Positions 50,664-60,563 of a stretch of 64,000 nucleotides of DNA are shown one piece after another (the stretch's first letter is position 1; the number at the start of each line of letters is the position of its first letter). Both the position numbers and the translations under genes were made by a program. Origin of the DNA: Planctomycetota bacterium. Lineage in GTDB: Bacteria; Planctomycetota; Planctomycetia; Gemmatales; Gemmataceae. Where the stretch lies: the NCBI GenBank assembly GCA_021413735.1, contig JAIOPV010000095.1, positions 1-64,000 on the forward strand, given 5' to 3'. The notes under the pieces are model-generated. The model was not told where the DNA came from. It did no database searches and was given only the letters and a program-made list of their open reading frames with translations.

Positions 50664-51581
50664 TTAAGGCAACGTGATTCGGATCTGTGCGTCCTTGCGG
50701 AGTTTCTTCACCAACTCGACGCGGTAATCGTCGGTGTACGCTTCCAGCACTTCCAGCACGCACTTCTCCAGAACCGACGGCGTGCCCGGTTTTCGGTCGG
50801 TGACCAGCAACAAGTGGAAGCCGTAATCCGTCGTCACGATGTCGCTCAGCGTGCCAACTTTGAGGGCGAACGCGGCCTTGGCGAGCGTTTCCTCCTCGGG
50901 CAACGCACGACGCAGGATCACGCCCAGATCGCCGCCGGATTTCGCCGAAGGACATTGCGAGAACTTGCGGGCAGCGGTCGCGAAGTCGGTTTTGCCCGCC
51001 GCGATGTCGGCCCGCAGTGCGATGAGCTTTTCCTTCGCGGCTGATCGCTCCGTGGCGGGGGCATTCTTCGCTGTGCGAATCACGATGTGACTCAATCGCA
51101 CTTCCACCTTGTCGAAGTGATCGCGGTTCGCTTCGTGATACGCTTTCAGTTGGTCATCGGTGACCTCTTGTTTCACATACGCCGCAAGCTGAATCTGCAA
51201 CGCTGACGCCTCACGGAGCTGAGCTTCGGTCTGTCCGGTCTCCTTGAGAAACTGCGTCAGCGTGCGGTTCTCTTTCGTCAGCTTGGTTGTGAGGGCTTTC
51301 ATCTGAGCATCGACCTCAGCCACATCGACCTTCAGCCCGTTCTTTGCGAGGAACTGCTTCAAGAGCGCATCGTCAATCAGATCGTCGAGCAACGCAGTTC
51401 GGAGTTGTCGTCGGTGTGCTGCTGTGATCGGCACCTTCGGCAAATTCGCGTTCACCACCGCATCCAGATCGGCGAGGAGGATTGGCTGGTCGTTCACGGT
51501 GGCGGCAACCGTGGGTGCTGGCGGCTCAACTGCGATGACACTCGATACGACGATTAACGCGATGACAACGGCTAAACGCAT
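50664..51581 (-). CDS. Exported parvulin-type peptidyl-prolyl isomerase
   Basis: A 305-residue SurA/PrsA-like folding factor. ATG 51579-51581 gives a signal peptide (MRLAVVIALIVVSSVIAVEP). The N-terminal chaperone part (about 25-150) is helical (LLADLDAVVNANL, LRTALLDDLIDDALLKQFLA). The parvulin domain (about 165-280) has VRLSHIVIRT, FATAARKFSQCPSAKSGGDL with GVILRRALPE, then AKAAFALKVGTLSDIVTTDY and GFHLLLVTDRKPG. It should help fold exported proteins in the periplasm. It is divergent from queE and convergent with pdxA. Confidence 0.9.
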   Translation of the reverse strand: MRLAVVIALIVVSSVIAVEPPAPTVAATVNDQPILLADLDAVVNANLPKVPITAAHRRQLRTALLDDLIDDALLKQFLAKNGLKVDVAEVDAQMKALTTKLTKENRTLTQFLKETGQTEAQLREASALQIQLAAYVKQEVTDDQLKAYHEANRDHFDKVEVRLSHIVIRTAKNAPATERSAAKEKLIALRADIAAGKTDFATAARKFSQCPSAKSGGDLGVILRRALPEEETLAKAAFALKVGTLSDIVTTDYGFHLLLVTDRKPGTPSVLEKCVLEVLEAYTDDYRVELVKKLRKDAQIRITLP

Positions 51582-51650
51582 GACAGACCTCCCTGGACCG
51601 GCCGTATACCCCGCGAAGCGAGATGAAGCAATCGCAGGCAGTCTGCTAAG

Positions 51651-52388
51651 ATGGGGGGTATGAGTGAGACGAAGCTGAAATCATTGGCCGTTGTGCCAGC
51701 CGAGGCGACCCATCGAGTCGCCTTGTTGGAAAAGGTGCCGGCGGGTGAATTGCTGATCCACGAGCTTTACCGCAGCGTGCAGGGCGAGTCCACGTTCGCG
51801 GGGTTGCCGTGCGTATTCATCCGGACGTCGGTGTGCGATCTGCGATGCGTGTGGTGCGATACGCCGCACGCCTTCAACCGCGGCGAACGCATGACTCGCT
51901 CGGAAGTTCTGACGCAAGCGTTGAACTTCGAGTGCCCACTGGTCGAGATCACCGGCGGCGAGCCACTTCTGCAGCCCGAAGTGTTCGGCCTCATGACCGA
52001 ACTCGCCGACGCTGGCCGCACGGTGCTGCTGGAAACGAGCGGCGCGCACGACATTTCGCCGGTCGATGATCGCGTTCACATCATCATGGATTTGAAGTGC
52101 CCCGATAGCGGCGAGAGCCATCGTAATCTGTGGGCGAACCTCGACGTGCTGAAGCCGACCGACGAGATCAAGTTCGTGATCGCGTCACGGCGAGACTGGG
52201 ATTGGACCGCCGCGACGATCCGCGAACACCAACTCGACACGCGATTTCAGTGCCTCGTCAGCCCGGTGTTCAGCTCAGTCGATCTGCGTGAACTCGTGAA
52301 CTGGCTGCTGGAATCCGGATTGCAACGGGTCCGCTTCCAGCTTCAGTTGCACAAGTTCATCTGGGACCCCGCCACTCGCGGCGTGTAG
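51651..52388 (+). CDS. queE: 7-carboxy-7-deazaguanine synthase (radical SAM)
   Basis: A 245-residue radical SAM enzyme of queuosine (7-deazaguanine) synthesis that contracts the ring of 6-carboxytetrahydropterin. ATG 51651 is used; an ATG at 51660 (MSETKLKS) is equally possible. The family opening LLIHELYRSVQGESTFAGLP is followed by the cluster motif CDLRCVWCDTPHA (CX3CX2C). Further marks are VEITGGEPLLQPEV, VLLETSGAHDISP, HIIMDLKCPDSGE and the C-terminal FQLQLHKFIWDP. No other queuosine genes are in the window. It is convergent with the serine hydrolase gene, 5 bases apart. Confidence 0.94.
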   Translation: MGGMSETKLKSLAVVPAEATHRVALLEKVPAGELLIHELYRSVQGESTFAGLPCVFIRTSVCDLRCVWCDTPHAFNRGERMTRSEVLTQALNFECPLVEITGGEPLLQPEVFGLMTELADAGRTVLLETSGAHDISPVDDRVHIIMDLKCPDSGESHRNLWANLDVLKPTDEIKFVIASRRDWDWTAATIREHQLDTRFQCLVSPVFSSVDLRELVNWLLESGLQRVRFQLQLHKFIWDPATRGV

Positions 52389-52393
52389 CGGCG

Positions 52394-53908
52394 TCACTTC
52401 TTCGCCTTCTTGAACTCCTGGTCGAGAAACTTCATTCCCTCGATTGCCCCAGCAGTGTTCAGTCTGAACTGCAACTCGAACGTGGACCGATCGAACGACA
52501 CCACATCGTCAGCAGGTGCAACGGGCACTGCGGTGAATGTGTCGAAGTGGTAGTGATCCAGTCGGAATGTGAACTTCCCCCACTTCACCATCAGCTTGTC
52601 ATCTTCCAGCGACACCACCGCACGCCCGTAAGCAGTCTCTTCGTAGTTGCCCGCGTAAGCCTTCAATTCCAGACTTGGCTTCGTTTCGAGCTTCCGATCG
52701 CCTTCACGCTTCTTCATCCGGAACGCCAGGTTGAAGTCGGCAATCGCGAGCGCCCCCTTGCCCTCCTTCACCCACTCCTCCGCGGGAAGGCCAAGCATCT
52801 GGTCGAGTGCAGACTTCGCGACCGCCTCCGTGAACAGAGACGGACGTAGATTGCTCACGACGAACACGCCGAGTTTCTTGTCGGGGATCAGCATGCACTG
52901 TGCGCGAAACCCAGTCAGTGTGCCGCCGTGCGAAACGCAATCGTGCCCACGGTAATCATGCACGAACCAGCCGAGGCCGTAGCTGCTGAATCGCGTCGCC
53001 TTCGGTGGGAAATACTGCAGGAACGGCCCCTCCGGTTTGAACAGCATCTGCGATGAATGCGTCTCTTTCAGCGTTCGTTCCGCGATGAACCGCTTGCCAT
53101 CGAACTTGCCGCCAGCGAGCTGGAACCGCAGCCAGTTCCCCATGTCGGTCGCTGTGCTGTTGATGCATCCAGCCCCGCCCGCTTGGTCGATCTCGTCCCA
53201 CTTGATCGCTGCGATCGACTTGTCGAAGGCGTTGTAATGCGGCGTCGCGTGGTCGCTGTTGGATGAAGCGGCCTTCCATGTCGTGCTGCTCGATTTCATC
53301 ATCAACGGCTCGAAGATGCGTTTCTGAATCGCGGTGCCCCAGTCGCTTTTCTCAAGCTGACCCGCGATCAGACCTGCCGTGGTGAATGGCACATTGGAAT
53401 ACTCCCAGGTGTTGCGGAACGATGTCGATGGTTTCCCCTTCCCCCATCGCCGAATGATCTCGCCGCTGTCGGTGCTGAGGCCCGACCACAGCATGTCGTG
53501 GCGTGGCATCCCGGTGCGGTGCGACAGCATATCTCGCAGCGTCACTTCGCGGTCGGCGAGTTCATCGGAGAGGCGGAAGTAATCGAGGTGCTCGTGAACC
53601 TTGTCGTCCCATTTCAGTTTGCCGTCGTCATTGAGCATTCCCACGAGCGTGGCCGTGAACGCCTTGGAACACGAGGCAATCGCGAACACCGTGTCAGCGG
53701 TCACGACCTCGGGCTTGCCCTTCTCGCGAACGCCGAATCCTTTGCAGTACACGATCTTGTCGTCTTGCACAACAACGACCGCAGCCCCAGGGACATTCAT
53801 TTCCTTCATGCCTAGCTCAACCACCGCGTCGAGCGGCTTGGGGTCGAACTCGGCCGCACGAAGCGGAGCCGGAACGAGCAGCAACGCGAACAGCACGATT
53901 CGCCGCAT
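52394..53908 (-). CDS. Exported serine hydrolase of the beta-lactamase/class C family
   Basis: A 504-residue exported protein; ATG 53906-53908 starts a signal peptide (MRRIVLFALLLVPAPLRAAE). The penicillin-binding-like domain (about 25-380) has the SxxK motif in AIASCSKAFTA (Ser79, Lys82), the YxN motif in WEYSNVPFTTAG and an HGG in CVSHGGTLTGFR in place of KTG. The C-terminal 110 residues (KAYAGNYEETAYGRAVVSLE) resemble DUF3471, seen after such esterase-like domains. It probably acts as an esterase or peptidase rather than an antibiotic resistance enzyme. It is divergent from the O-methyltransferase gene. Confidence 0.9.
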   Translation of the reverse strand: MRRIVLFALLLVPAPLRAAEFDPKPLDAVVELGMKEMNVPGAAVVVVQDDKIVYCKGFGVREKGKPEVVTADTVFAIASCSKAFTATLVGMLNDDGKLKWDDKVHEHLDYFRLSDELADREVTLRDMLSHRTGMPRHDMLWSGLSTDSGEIIRRWGKGKPSTSFRNTWEYSNVPFTTAGLIAGQLEKSDWGTAIQKRIFEPLMMKSSSTTWKAASSNSDHATPHYNAFDKSIAAIKWDEIDQAGGAGCINSTATDMGNWLRFQLAGGKFDGKRFIAERTLKETHSSQMLFKPEGPFLQYFPPKATRFSSYGLGWFVHDYRGHDCVSHGGTLTGFRAQCMLIPDKKLGVFVVSNLRPSLFTEAVAKSALDQMLGLPAEEWVKEGKGALAIADFNLAFRMKKREGDRKLETKPSLELKAYAGNYEETAYGRAVVSLEDDKLMVKWGKFTFRLDHYHFDTFTAVPVAPADDVVSFDRSTFELQFRLNTAGAIEGMKFLDQEFKKAKK

Positions 53909-54024
53909 GGGGAACTCCGAAAGGTCTGAGGTTGTCTCTGTTCTACGATGCGGAACCCGCGACGGTTGCCTGGGAACTTCTAAGACAACGCCAAGCCCTC
54001 GCCGAATCTCTTCCAGGAAAAGCA

Positions 54025-55044
54025 ATGAACGATACGTCTGTTCCCGACCCGTCTCCGGTTCTCGATCTGCTGGCCGCGTTTCGCCGATCGAAGACGATGT
54101 TCACCGCCGTCACTCTCGGCGTGTTCGACGCACTCGAAACGGGTCCAAAATCGGCTGCGGTGCTCGCCACGGAACTCAAACTCAATGCTGATGCCCTCGC
54201 GCGATTGCTCGATGCCTGCGTCGGGCTTCAATTGCTACGCCGCGTCAACACCGAATACGCGAACACGCCAGCCGCCACCACTTACCTGACGAAGACAAGC
54301 CCACGCCGCATGACGGGCTATCTCCGTTTCACCGACGATATCCTGTGGAAGCTGTGGACCGATCTTCCCGACGCGATTCGTGAAGGCAACCACGGCTGGA
54401 AGCGCACGTTCAACTGGGAAGGCGACATCTTCGGGCAGATCTTCCACACGCCGGAGTTGCGTCGTGAGTTCACGATGGGGATGCATGGCTTCGGCCTCAT
54501 CTCGTCGCCGGTTGTGGTTGCCGCGTTCGACCTGTCGCGCTTCAAGAAGATCGTCGATCTCGGTGGCGCGACGGGTCATCTCACCGTGGCTGCGTGTCGG
54601 CATTACCCGAAGCTGCGGGGCGTCGTGTTCGACCTGCCCGAGATTGTGCCGATCGCGAAGGAACTGGTTTCGGCAACGGAAGTGGCGGATCGCATCGACA
54701 TCATCGGCGGCGACTTCTTCACGGATGCGTTGCCGGAGTCGGACCTGTACTCGCTGGGCCGCATCATCCACGACTGGTCGGAGGAGAAGATCCTGCTTCT
54801 GCTGCGGAAGATTTACGATCGGCTCCCTGCTGGCGGCGGGTTGCTGGTTGCCGAGAAGTTGATTGCGGACGACCGAGCGGGCCCAAACTGGGCCCAGATG
54901 CAAGACCTGAACATGCTGCTCGTGACGGAAGGCAAGGAACGCACGCTCGGCGATTACGCGGCATTGCTGAAACGTGTCGGCTTCACGGACGTTCAAGGAC
55001 GCGCATCCGACGCTCCGGTCGATGCGATCCTCGCACTGAAGTAA
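54025..55044 (+). CDS. SAM-dependent O-methyltransferase (hydroxyindole/plant-type)
   Basis: A 339-residue methyltransferase. ATG 54025 (MNDTSVPDPSPVLDLLAAFR) follows AGGAAAAG; longer forms overlap the divergent promoter. The N-terminal dimerisation winged-helix domain (about 1-110) has FTAVTLGVFDALETGP and ALARLLDACVGLQLLRRV. The catalytic domain has motif I IVDLGGATGHLTVAAC, then VVFDLPEIVPIAKEL, SLGRIIHDWSEEKILLLLRK and GGLLVAEKLIADD. The catalytic His is that of IIHDW. It resembles acetylserotonin and antibiotic O-methyltransferases; substrate unknown. It has no biosynthetic neighbours. Confidence 0.9.
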   Translation: MNDTSVPDPSPVLDLLAAFRRSKTMFTAVTLGVFDALETGPKSAAVLATELKLNADALARLLDACVGLQLLRRVNTEYANTPAATTYLTKTSPRRMTGYLRFTDDILWKLWTDLPDAIREGNHGWKRTFNWEGDIFGQIFHTPELRREFTMGMHGFGLISSPVVVAAFDLSRFKKIVDLGGATGHLTVAACRHYPKLRGVVFDLPEIVPIAKELVSATEVADRIDIIGGDFFTDALPESDLYSLGRIIHDWSEEKILLLLRKIYDRLPAGGGLLVAEKLIADDRAGPNWAQMQDLNMLLVTEGKERTLGDYAALLKRVGFTDVQGRASDAPVDAILALK

Positions 55045-55070
55045 CGTTCAACGGGAATGCAAGCCCAGCA

Positions 55071-55196
55071 AATGGTTCCGGGCGACTTCCCCACCCCACG
55101 TCCGGAACCAACCGTTTCAGACCCGGAATCATGACATTCGCCTCCGGAACCAACCTTCCAGGTCCGGAACCATCACCCTCGCCGGAAGAAAGATCA
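55071..55196 (-). repeat. TTCCGG stem-loop element, copy 4 (reverse, extended)
   Basis: Read on the reverse strand: GATCTTTCTTCCGGCGAGGG, then two extra TTCCGG units, then the stem part ATGGTTCCGG-type against CCGGAACCAT with the loop GTGGGGTGGGGAAGTCGC. It fills the gap between two convergent genes. It has five TTCCGG units against three in copies 1-3. Confidence 0.8.
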
Positions 55197-55217
55197 TCAG
55201 AGGGTCGATTCGCCTCA

Positions 55218-56129
55218 TCAATCGGCTTTCGCGAAGCCCATCAACTTCGCGGCAGTGCCGCCGAAGATCTTCGCTCGGTCGTCGGCACTCAGATGGGCCA
55301 GCAATTCCGCGACCCGTTCGCGTTCCTTCAGATAGCTCTTGCCGGTCGCGCCAACACCGAAGCCACCCCCGAACATGAGCCGATCCGCCCCAAACGCCTC
55401 CGTGAGTTGCTTCACGACCGGTTGCGGGTCACGATGCGGATACACGCCCTTGTTCGGCACCGCCGACAGCTTCATCACCACGTTGTCGAGTTTTGCCCAC
55501 TTCAGCACGACGGCGTATTCCTTTTCGGTGCCCTGAAACGGTCGCCCCAGATGATCGACATACACTCTCGTGTCTTTGAACTCCTTAATGTACGGCTCGA
55601 ACCCCTCGGCATATTTCGGCTCGAAATGCAGTTGCACCGCAATACCCGCGTCGGCTGCGGCCTTCCACAGCGCTTTCAATTCAGGCTTGCCGAACGGCGG
55701 CAGGCGATCGGCCTGATAGGCATGAACGCGAGCCGCGACGAGTGGCACCTTCTTCGCGAGCGCCTTGATTTTAGCTGGCGTATCTTCACGGTCGGCGAAG
55801 AATAGGCAGGTGCCCTTGAGCTTGCCTTTCCCGACCGTGAGACAGTGTTCGAGGTAGCGGTGATCGTCCTGATATGATTCAGGATGCACGACGACGGCGT
55901 AATCGACGCCGGCTTCTTTCATACAGGTGAGGAGGAGTTCCGGTGTGGCGGCGTCGTCGGGTTTGTACGGAGCGTCTTTGTGGTAGGGGAACTTGTCGTT
56001 GGATTTGCCGGCGAAGCAATGCAGGTGCGTATCGACAACCGGCACACGCTCGGCAGCACTGAGCCGCGACCCAAAGGGAAGTGCTGGCAATGCCGCAGCG
56101 GTTGCGAGGAATTCACGACGGGTGGGCAT
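55218..56129 (-). CDS. Exported amidohydrolase-family (TIM barrel) protein
   Basis: A 303-residue protein from ATG 56127-56129 with a twin-arginine-like leader (MPTRREFLATAAALPALPFG). It is of the amidohydrolase-2 type: the first metal motif is PVVDTHLHCF (HxH), followed by VDYAVVVHPESYQDDHRYLE, AARVHAYQADRLPPFG, VQLHFEPKYAEG with a further His, VYVDHLGRPFQG and LMFGGGFGVGATGKSY, where the usual Asp-containing GSD/G-S-x-x-P is altered. Members act on aromatic acids or lactones; substrate unknown. The last motif suggests that the metal site may be incomplete. It is divergent from the next membrane protein. Confidence 0.86.
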   Translation of the reverse strand: MPTRREFLATAAALPALPFGSRLSAAERVPVVDTHLHCFAGKSNDKFPYHKDAPYKPDDAATPELLLTCMKEAGVDYAVVVHPESYQDDHRYLEHCLTVGKGKLKGTCLFFADREDTPAKIKALAKKVPLVAARVHAYQADRLPPFGKPELKALWKAAADAGIAVQLHFEPKYAEGFEPYIKEFKDTRVYVDHLGRPFQGTEKEYAVVLKWAKLDNVVMKLSAVPNKGVYPHRDPQPVVKQLTEAFGADRLMFGGGFGVGATGKSYLKERERVAELLAHLSADDRAKIFGGTAAKLMGFAKAD

Positions 56130-56278
56130 GGGAGATAACTCCACTCAGGAGGAACTGCGTCTTGATGGGTGCGATCATACCAAACCAACTCGGTCGGTGC
56201 GATGAGTCGCAGGTTACCTTTCTCGTGCGCCATCCGTAGGACAACACCACACACTCATTCGTCACGCACTGGCTCGTA

Positions 56279-57880
56279 ATGTCCGAACCCACACCAGCAA
56301 CTCCTGTTCGCAATTCGCACCTACTCGAAGCTCTCCTGCTGGCGATCGCGTTCGCCGTCGCCCATACACAGTCGCCACTCTACTACTCGAATCAGAACCA
56401 ATACTTCGTTCACGGTCTCGCCGACGGTGGACACGTCAACCTCTCGCACGACTGGCTCGCCAACACCACCGACCCCACACCCATGTTCTCGGCCCTTGTC
56501 GCGATGGGCTATCGCGGTCTCGGCGAATGGTCGTTCCAGGCCACGTACTTTCTCCTGCTCATGGGATACTTCCTCAGCATGCGATGGCTCGTCGCGGCGT
56601 TGCCCGGGATGCCAACCTCACGCGGCTTCCGGTTGACCTGGGCCGCTGCGTTCATCGCAGCACATGCGGCTGTGTTGCGAGTATTGTCGGTGAAGATGGA
56701 AGGCGTCGATTATCCGTGGTTCTTGCAGGCGGGCGTTGCGGGGCAGTACGTCCTCGGGCCGGGCTTGCAGCCGTCGGCGTTCGGCGTGCTGCTCATCGCA
56801 GGACTTGCCGCGTTCGCCAATCGACGAACGACGCTCGCATGCGGTCTGGTCGGGGCAGCGTGTGCGTTCCACTCGACGTACATGCTTTCGGCGGGGTCGC
56901 TCGTGTTGGGGTTTCTCGTCGTGATGTTTCGCGAAGATGACGACGCCGGGCCGCAGGCGTTTCGTGGGTTGCTCGCGGGGTCCGTGTTTGTGGCCCCCGC
57001 CGCGGCATTCACGCTGTTCACATTCGGACCGCACGATCCCGCGACGTTCGAGGCCGCACAAAAGATACTCACCGAAGTCCGCATTCCGCACCATTGCAGC
57101 ATCGCACGGTGGTTCGATAAAGTGGCGGGCGTGCAACTCGCGTGGGCGGGGCTGGGCCTTGCGATGTTGTGCCGTTCGCGGTTGTTCCTCGTTATCTTCA
57201 TCGCGGCGAGCATTGGACTGTTCGGCACGCTGATTCAGTACGAGTACGACAACCCGACGCTGGCTCTGATGTTCCCCTGGCGAATTACGGTCGTGCTGGT
57301 CCCGCTCGCGACGGCTGTGATCGTGGCGAAGCTGGCAGCACTCTTGCCCGACAAGCCGTGGGTGAGTTGGGTTGGTGGCGTTGGCGTTGTGGCATTCGCG
57401 GCGGCTGGTGTGTGGGTTACTGTCGAGCGACTCGGGTATCGGGCCGGAGTCGATGAAACGCCAGTGTACGACTTCGTGCGGTCGAACTCGGAACCGACGC
57501 AGGTCTATTTGCTGCCGGTGCGTATCCCGGCACCGAGCAACCGCAAGGGAGCGATGTCGGCGAGTTTCACGCCGCCGCCGCGAACGAATTCCGATCTGAT
57601 CGCGGTCGATCTCCAGCGATTCCGACTGCACACTGGCACACCGATTTACGTTGATTTCAAGTCGATGCCGTATCTGGAGAACGAGGTGTTGGAGTGGCAA
57701 CGGCGAATGTGGCAGTGCGAGAAGTGGTACGCCGCCGACTGGACCGCCCCCGAACGCCTGCAAGAGTTGCGAGCCGAGAAGATCACGCACATCGTGACGT
57801 CAGCCGACAAACCGCTGACAGCCGACTACCTGGAGATGGTGCATTCCGACCCGGCGTACATCGTCTATCGTCTGAAGTGA
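56279..57880 (+). CDS. Polytopic membrane protein (DUF6798-like)
   Basis: A 533-residue membrane protein from ATG 56279 with about ten hydrophobic segments, among them LLEALLLAIAFAVAHTQSPL, FQATYFLLLMGYFLSMRWLV, FGVLLIAGLAAFANRR, LSAGSLVLGFLVVMF and LFLVIFIAASIGLFGTLIQY. A soluble C-terminal domain (about 395-533) contains PTQVYLLPVRIPAPSNRKGA, GTPIYVDFKSMPYLENEVLE and EKITHIVTSADKPLTADYLE. The layout (NQNQYFVHGLAD near the start) is that of glycosyltransferase-C-like or DUF6798 proteins, which sit near envelope genes. No enzyme activity can be assigned. Confidence 0.8.
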   Translation: MSEPTPATPVRNSHLLEALLLAIAFAVAHTQSPLYYSNQNQYFVHGLADGGHVNLSHDWLANTTDPTPMFSALVAMGYRGLGEWSFQATYFLLLMGYFLSMRWLVAALPGMPTSRGFRLTWAAAFIAAHAAVLRVLSVKMEGVDYPWFLQAGVAGQYVLGPGLQPSAFGVLLIAGLAAFANRRTTLACGLVGAACAFHSTYMLSAGSLVLGFLVVMFREDDDAGPQAFRGLLAGSVFVAPAAAFTLFTFGPHDPATFEAAQKILTEVRIPHHCSIARWFDKVAGVQLAWAGLGLAMLCRSRLFLVIFIAASIGLFGTLIQYEYDNPTLALMFPWRITVVLVPLATAVIVAKLAALLPDKPWVSWVGGVGVVAFAAAGVWVTVERLGYRAGVDETPVYDFVRSNSEPTQVYLLPVRIPAPSNRKGAMSASFTPPPRTNSDLIAVDLQRFRLHTGTPIYVDFKSMPYLENEVLEWQRRMWQCEKWYAADWTAPERLQELRAEKITHIVTSADKPLTADYLEMVHSDPAYIVYRLK

Positions 57881-58046
57881 GCGGGCTTCACACGGAAGCG
57901 AGATTGACGCCCAATCCGCGCGACCGTGCCGCGTCTCGTGTTCCGCTTTGATTCCCCCTCGTTTTCTACTTGCATCCCAGCTCTAAATCGGTCATACAAG
58001 TATCGGGTCTTCCATTCTCGCGTGACACTTATCTCCAAGGTGTTTT

Positions 58047-59033
58047 ATGGACCCTCATCGCCGCTCTCCTCGCGGCTTCACGCTCATTGAGTTGCTGGTC
58101 GTCATCGCCATCATCGCCATCCTCATTGGTCTGCTGCTGCCGGCAGTGCAGAAAGTACGGGAAGCAGCCGCCCGACTGAAATGCGGCAATAACCTGAAGC
58201 AAATCGCACTCGCGCTGCATGCCCACGCCGATGCAAAGCAGACGTTTCCCGCAGGCGGCATCGGTTGCCCAACAGGAACCTGGTACGGCCACTCGTGGTG
58301 GATCGAGACGATGCCGTTCCTCGAACAAAGTGCCTTCTACACGAAATTCGACAAGACCGGCAAGGAAAGCGGTACTCAGTATCAGTCCACCGGTTGGTGG
58401 CAGTACCCCAGTTTCAGTGAGGCCAACGGCAACAACAAGACGGTGCTGAGCGGCTACAGTTTCCCGATGGGGAAGTGCCCATCGAGCCCGTTCCCGCCGT
58501 TCAAGGACTACGGCAGCGGCCTCTTGATCTTCGTCACGGACTACGCGGGCATCTCGGGCAGCATCGACCATTCCACCACTTTCACCAGCGCCACCTACGG
58601 CGTCGGCATGGTTTCCTCGGGCGGATGCCTGATTCCGAAACAGCCGATCGCGTTGACCAAGATTACCGATGGCACGTCGAACACGATGGTCGTCGGTGAG
58701 CAATCCGACATGTGTACTCTGGCCAACGGCACGAAAGCGGACTGTCGCAGTTCGTGCGGGCACGGGTTCGCGATGAGTTTTCCGAACTCGTTCCCGAGCG
58801 ATCCGCGAATCTTCAACATGACCACCGTCCGCTATAAGGTCAGTAAAGACGCTTCCCTTGCGAACTCTGGCGGCAACTGCGGCGGCAACAGTCCATTGCA
58901 GTCGGCCCACATCGGCGGTCTCAACGCCGCGTTCGCCGACGGCTCCATTCGCTTCATCCGGGATAGCATCGACATCACGACGCTGAAGCGGTTGGCCGAC
59001 CGCGACGACGGCCAAGTCCTTGGAGATTATTGA
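58047..59033 (+). CDS. DUF1559 pseudopilin-like protein (first copy)
   Basis: A 328-residue protein with a type IV prepilin-like N-terminus: [20 protein letters not shown], the prepilin peptidase site being G/F, followed by [20 protein letters not shown] and [14 protein letters not shown]. The mature globular domain ends in the DUF1559 signature [18 protein letters not shown]. This is one of the largest families in planctomycetes; the proteins are thought to be exported through a type II secretion or pilus-like system, but function is unknown. A small lipoprotein gene follows after 34 bases. Confidence 0.94.
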   Translation: MDPHRRSPRGFTLIELLVVIAIIAILIGLLLPAVQKVREAAARLKCGNNLKQIALALHAHADAKQTFPAGGIGCPTGTWYGHSWWIETMPFLEQSAFYTKFDKTGKESGTQYQSTGWWQYPSFSEANGNNKTVLSGYSFPMGKCPSSPFPPFKDYGSGLLIFVTDYAGISGSIDHSTTFTSATYGVGMVSSGGCLIPKQPIALTKITDGTSNTMVVGEQSDMCTLANGTKADCRSSCGHGFAMSFPNSFPSDPRIFNMTTVRYKVSKDASLANSGGNCGGNSPLQSAHIGGLNAAFADGSIRFIRDSIDITTLKRLADRDDGQVLGDY

Positions 59034-59067
59034 GGTTTCTTGCCTCGTGCGCTGGAGGGCGCGTTTC

Positions 59068-59484
59068 ATGTTTCGATTCGGTTTCGCGGTCGCGGCGTCT
59101 ATTCTGGTACTTTGCGGGTGCAACTCGGAACCACCGCTCGGCGTGGCCAAAGGCAAGGTGACGTACAAAGGGGCTGCCGCGACCGAAGGGTCTGTCCTCT
59201 TTACTGACGATTCGCAGGGGGTGGCTTACGTCGCCGACATCGACTCGGAAGGGAACTTCGCCTTCCAGGTCGCGAAGGGCCACGGGTTGCCGCCGGGCAC
59301 GTATCATGTCGCCATTCAGCCACCACGGTTGAACAAGCCGTCGATGGATATGGTGCCTCCCGTGACGGTGGATCCAGATAAATACCCGAAGATTCCGAAG
59401 AAATACCACGATCACAAGTCGAGCGGGTTCACCGCGACTGTGAAGCCCGGAGCCAACGAACCGTTTCTTTTCGAGATGAACTGA
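59068..59484 (+). CDS. Small lipoprotein with carboxypeptidase-regulatory-like fold
   Basis: A 138-residue lipoprotein. ATG 59068 (MFRFGFAVAASILVLCGCNS) gives a lipobox LCGC and has GGAGG about 10 bases upstream. The mature part is a beta-sandwich of the carboxypeptidase-regulatory type: GVAKGKVTYKGAAATEGSVL, ADIDSEGNFAFQV and LPPGTYHVAIQPPRLN. The same pairing (DUF1559 then lipoprotein) is repeated directly downstream. It probably sits in the outer or inner membrane facing the periplasm. Confidence 0.85.
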   Translation: MFRFGFAVAASILVLCGCNSEPPLGVAKGKVTYKGAAATEGSVLFTDDSQGVAYVADIDSEGNFAFQVAKGHGLPPGTYHVAIQPPRLNKPSMDMVPPVTVDPDKYPKIPKKYHDHKSSGFTATVKPGANEPFLFEMN

Positions 59485-59520
59485 GCCCCACCGATACATT
59501 TCAATTCCGAGAAACTTCTC

Positions 59521-60486
59521 ATGCGTCGCACTCTCTCCTCTCGCATCGGCTTCACGCTGATTGAACTCCTCGTTGTGATCGCGATTATCGCCATCCTGAT
59601 TGGCTTGCTGCTTCCCGCCGTGCAAAAGGTGCGTGAGGCAGCAGCTCGTTTGAAGTGCAGCAACAACCTGAAGCAGCTCGCGCTGTCGCTGCACAACTAC
59701 CACGACGCCAACGGCAAGTTCCCGTACACGAGTTATTACAACCACCCATCGGGCAACAAGCATACCTGGGTCGAGTTGATCCTGCCGTACATCGAACAGG
59801 GGCCACTCTTCAGCCAGATCAACTTCACGATCCCGAACGACTCGGGCACGAACCTCGCGCTGTTCGTGAACAAGCCGTTCGCGTTCCTCACCTGCCCCTC
59901 GAACCCGAACGCGCCCCTGCTGACCATGAAGAGCGGCGGCAACTTTCAGGAGTGGTCGGGCAAACAGCAGGGTCTTTACTATCCGCTGTGCGCCGGCACC
60001 ATCCTGCCAGACGATCCCTCACCCGATTGCGGTTGCTCCGCGTGCTACTGCGCCACCGAACCGGACAACGCCGCGGGAATTGGAGCACCCACACTGCGTT
60101 GGCACAAGGCGATATCGTCTGGCAATGACCATCCGGGCATCTTCAACCGGACGTATACCAACGTGAAGTTGAGCGACATCACGGACGGCACAAGCAACAC
60201 CATGATGATGGGCGAGCGGAACGCCGAGGAGTGCGGCTACGGCGGTTCGTTCAGCAACAACTTCACCGTGTTCTACACCGGCCAGAGGATCAACAGTTCG
60301 ACGCGGAACATCGCGGCACAGCCGAGTTCGTGGTGGACCAACTGCGGAGCGTCGAGCTACCATACCGGCGGTGCGATGTTCGCGATGGCCGACGCCTCGG
60401 TGCAGTTCCTCAAGCAAGACATCTCGCTGACGACCTACTGCGCTCTGGGCGACAAGGCCGATGGAATTGTTGCGTCCATCCCGTGA
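59521..60486 (+). CDS. DUF1559 pseudopilin-like protein (second copy)
   Basis: A 321-residue protein with the prepilin-like start [20 protein letters not shown], then [20 protein letters not shown] and [20 protein letters not shown]. The C-terminal signature is [20 protein letters not shown]. It is clearly related to the copy at 58047-59033 but differs widely in the globular domain, including a Cys-rich loop [12 protein letters not shown]. It begins 36 bases after the first lipoprotein gene and is followed by a hairpin repeat and the second lipoprotein. Confidence 0.94.
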   Translation: MRRTLSSRIGFTLIELLVVIAIIAILIGLLLPAVQKVREAAARLKCSNNLKQLALSLHNYHDANGKFPYTSYYNHPSGNKHTWVELILPYIEQGPLFSQINFTIPNDSGTNLALFVNKPFAFLTCPSNPNAPLLTMKSGGNFQEWSGKQQGLYYPLCAGTILPDDPSPDCGCSACYCATEPDNAAGIGAPTLRWHKAISSGNDHPGIFNRTYTNVKLSDITDGTSNTMMMGERNAEECGYGGSFSNNFTVFYTGQRINSSTRNIAAQPSSWWTNCGASSYHTGGAMFAMADASVQFLKQDISLTTYCALGDKADGIVASIP

Positions 60487-60494
60487 CCCAAGTT

Positions 60495-60542
60495 CCGCCG
60501 CTTGCAGCGTAGCACCCTGGTTCTGCAACGCCGCAAGCGGCG
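60495..60542. repeat. GCCGCAAGCGGC-family hairpin
   Basis: Arms about 60495-60510 and 60528-60542 (CCGCCGCTTGCAGCGT against ACGCCGCAAGCGGCG) pair with one mismatch. It lies between the second DUF1559 gene and its lipoprotein gene. The sequence closely resembles the element at 1885-1938, including the GCGTAGC after the left arm. Confidence 0.7.
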
Positions 60543-60563
60543 AAAACCAGCTCGCAGGTTACC

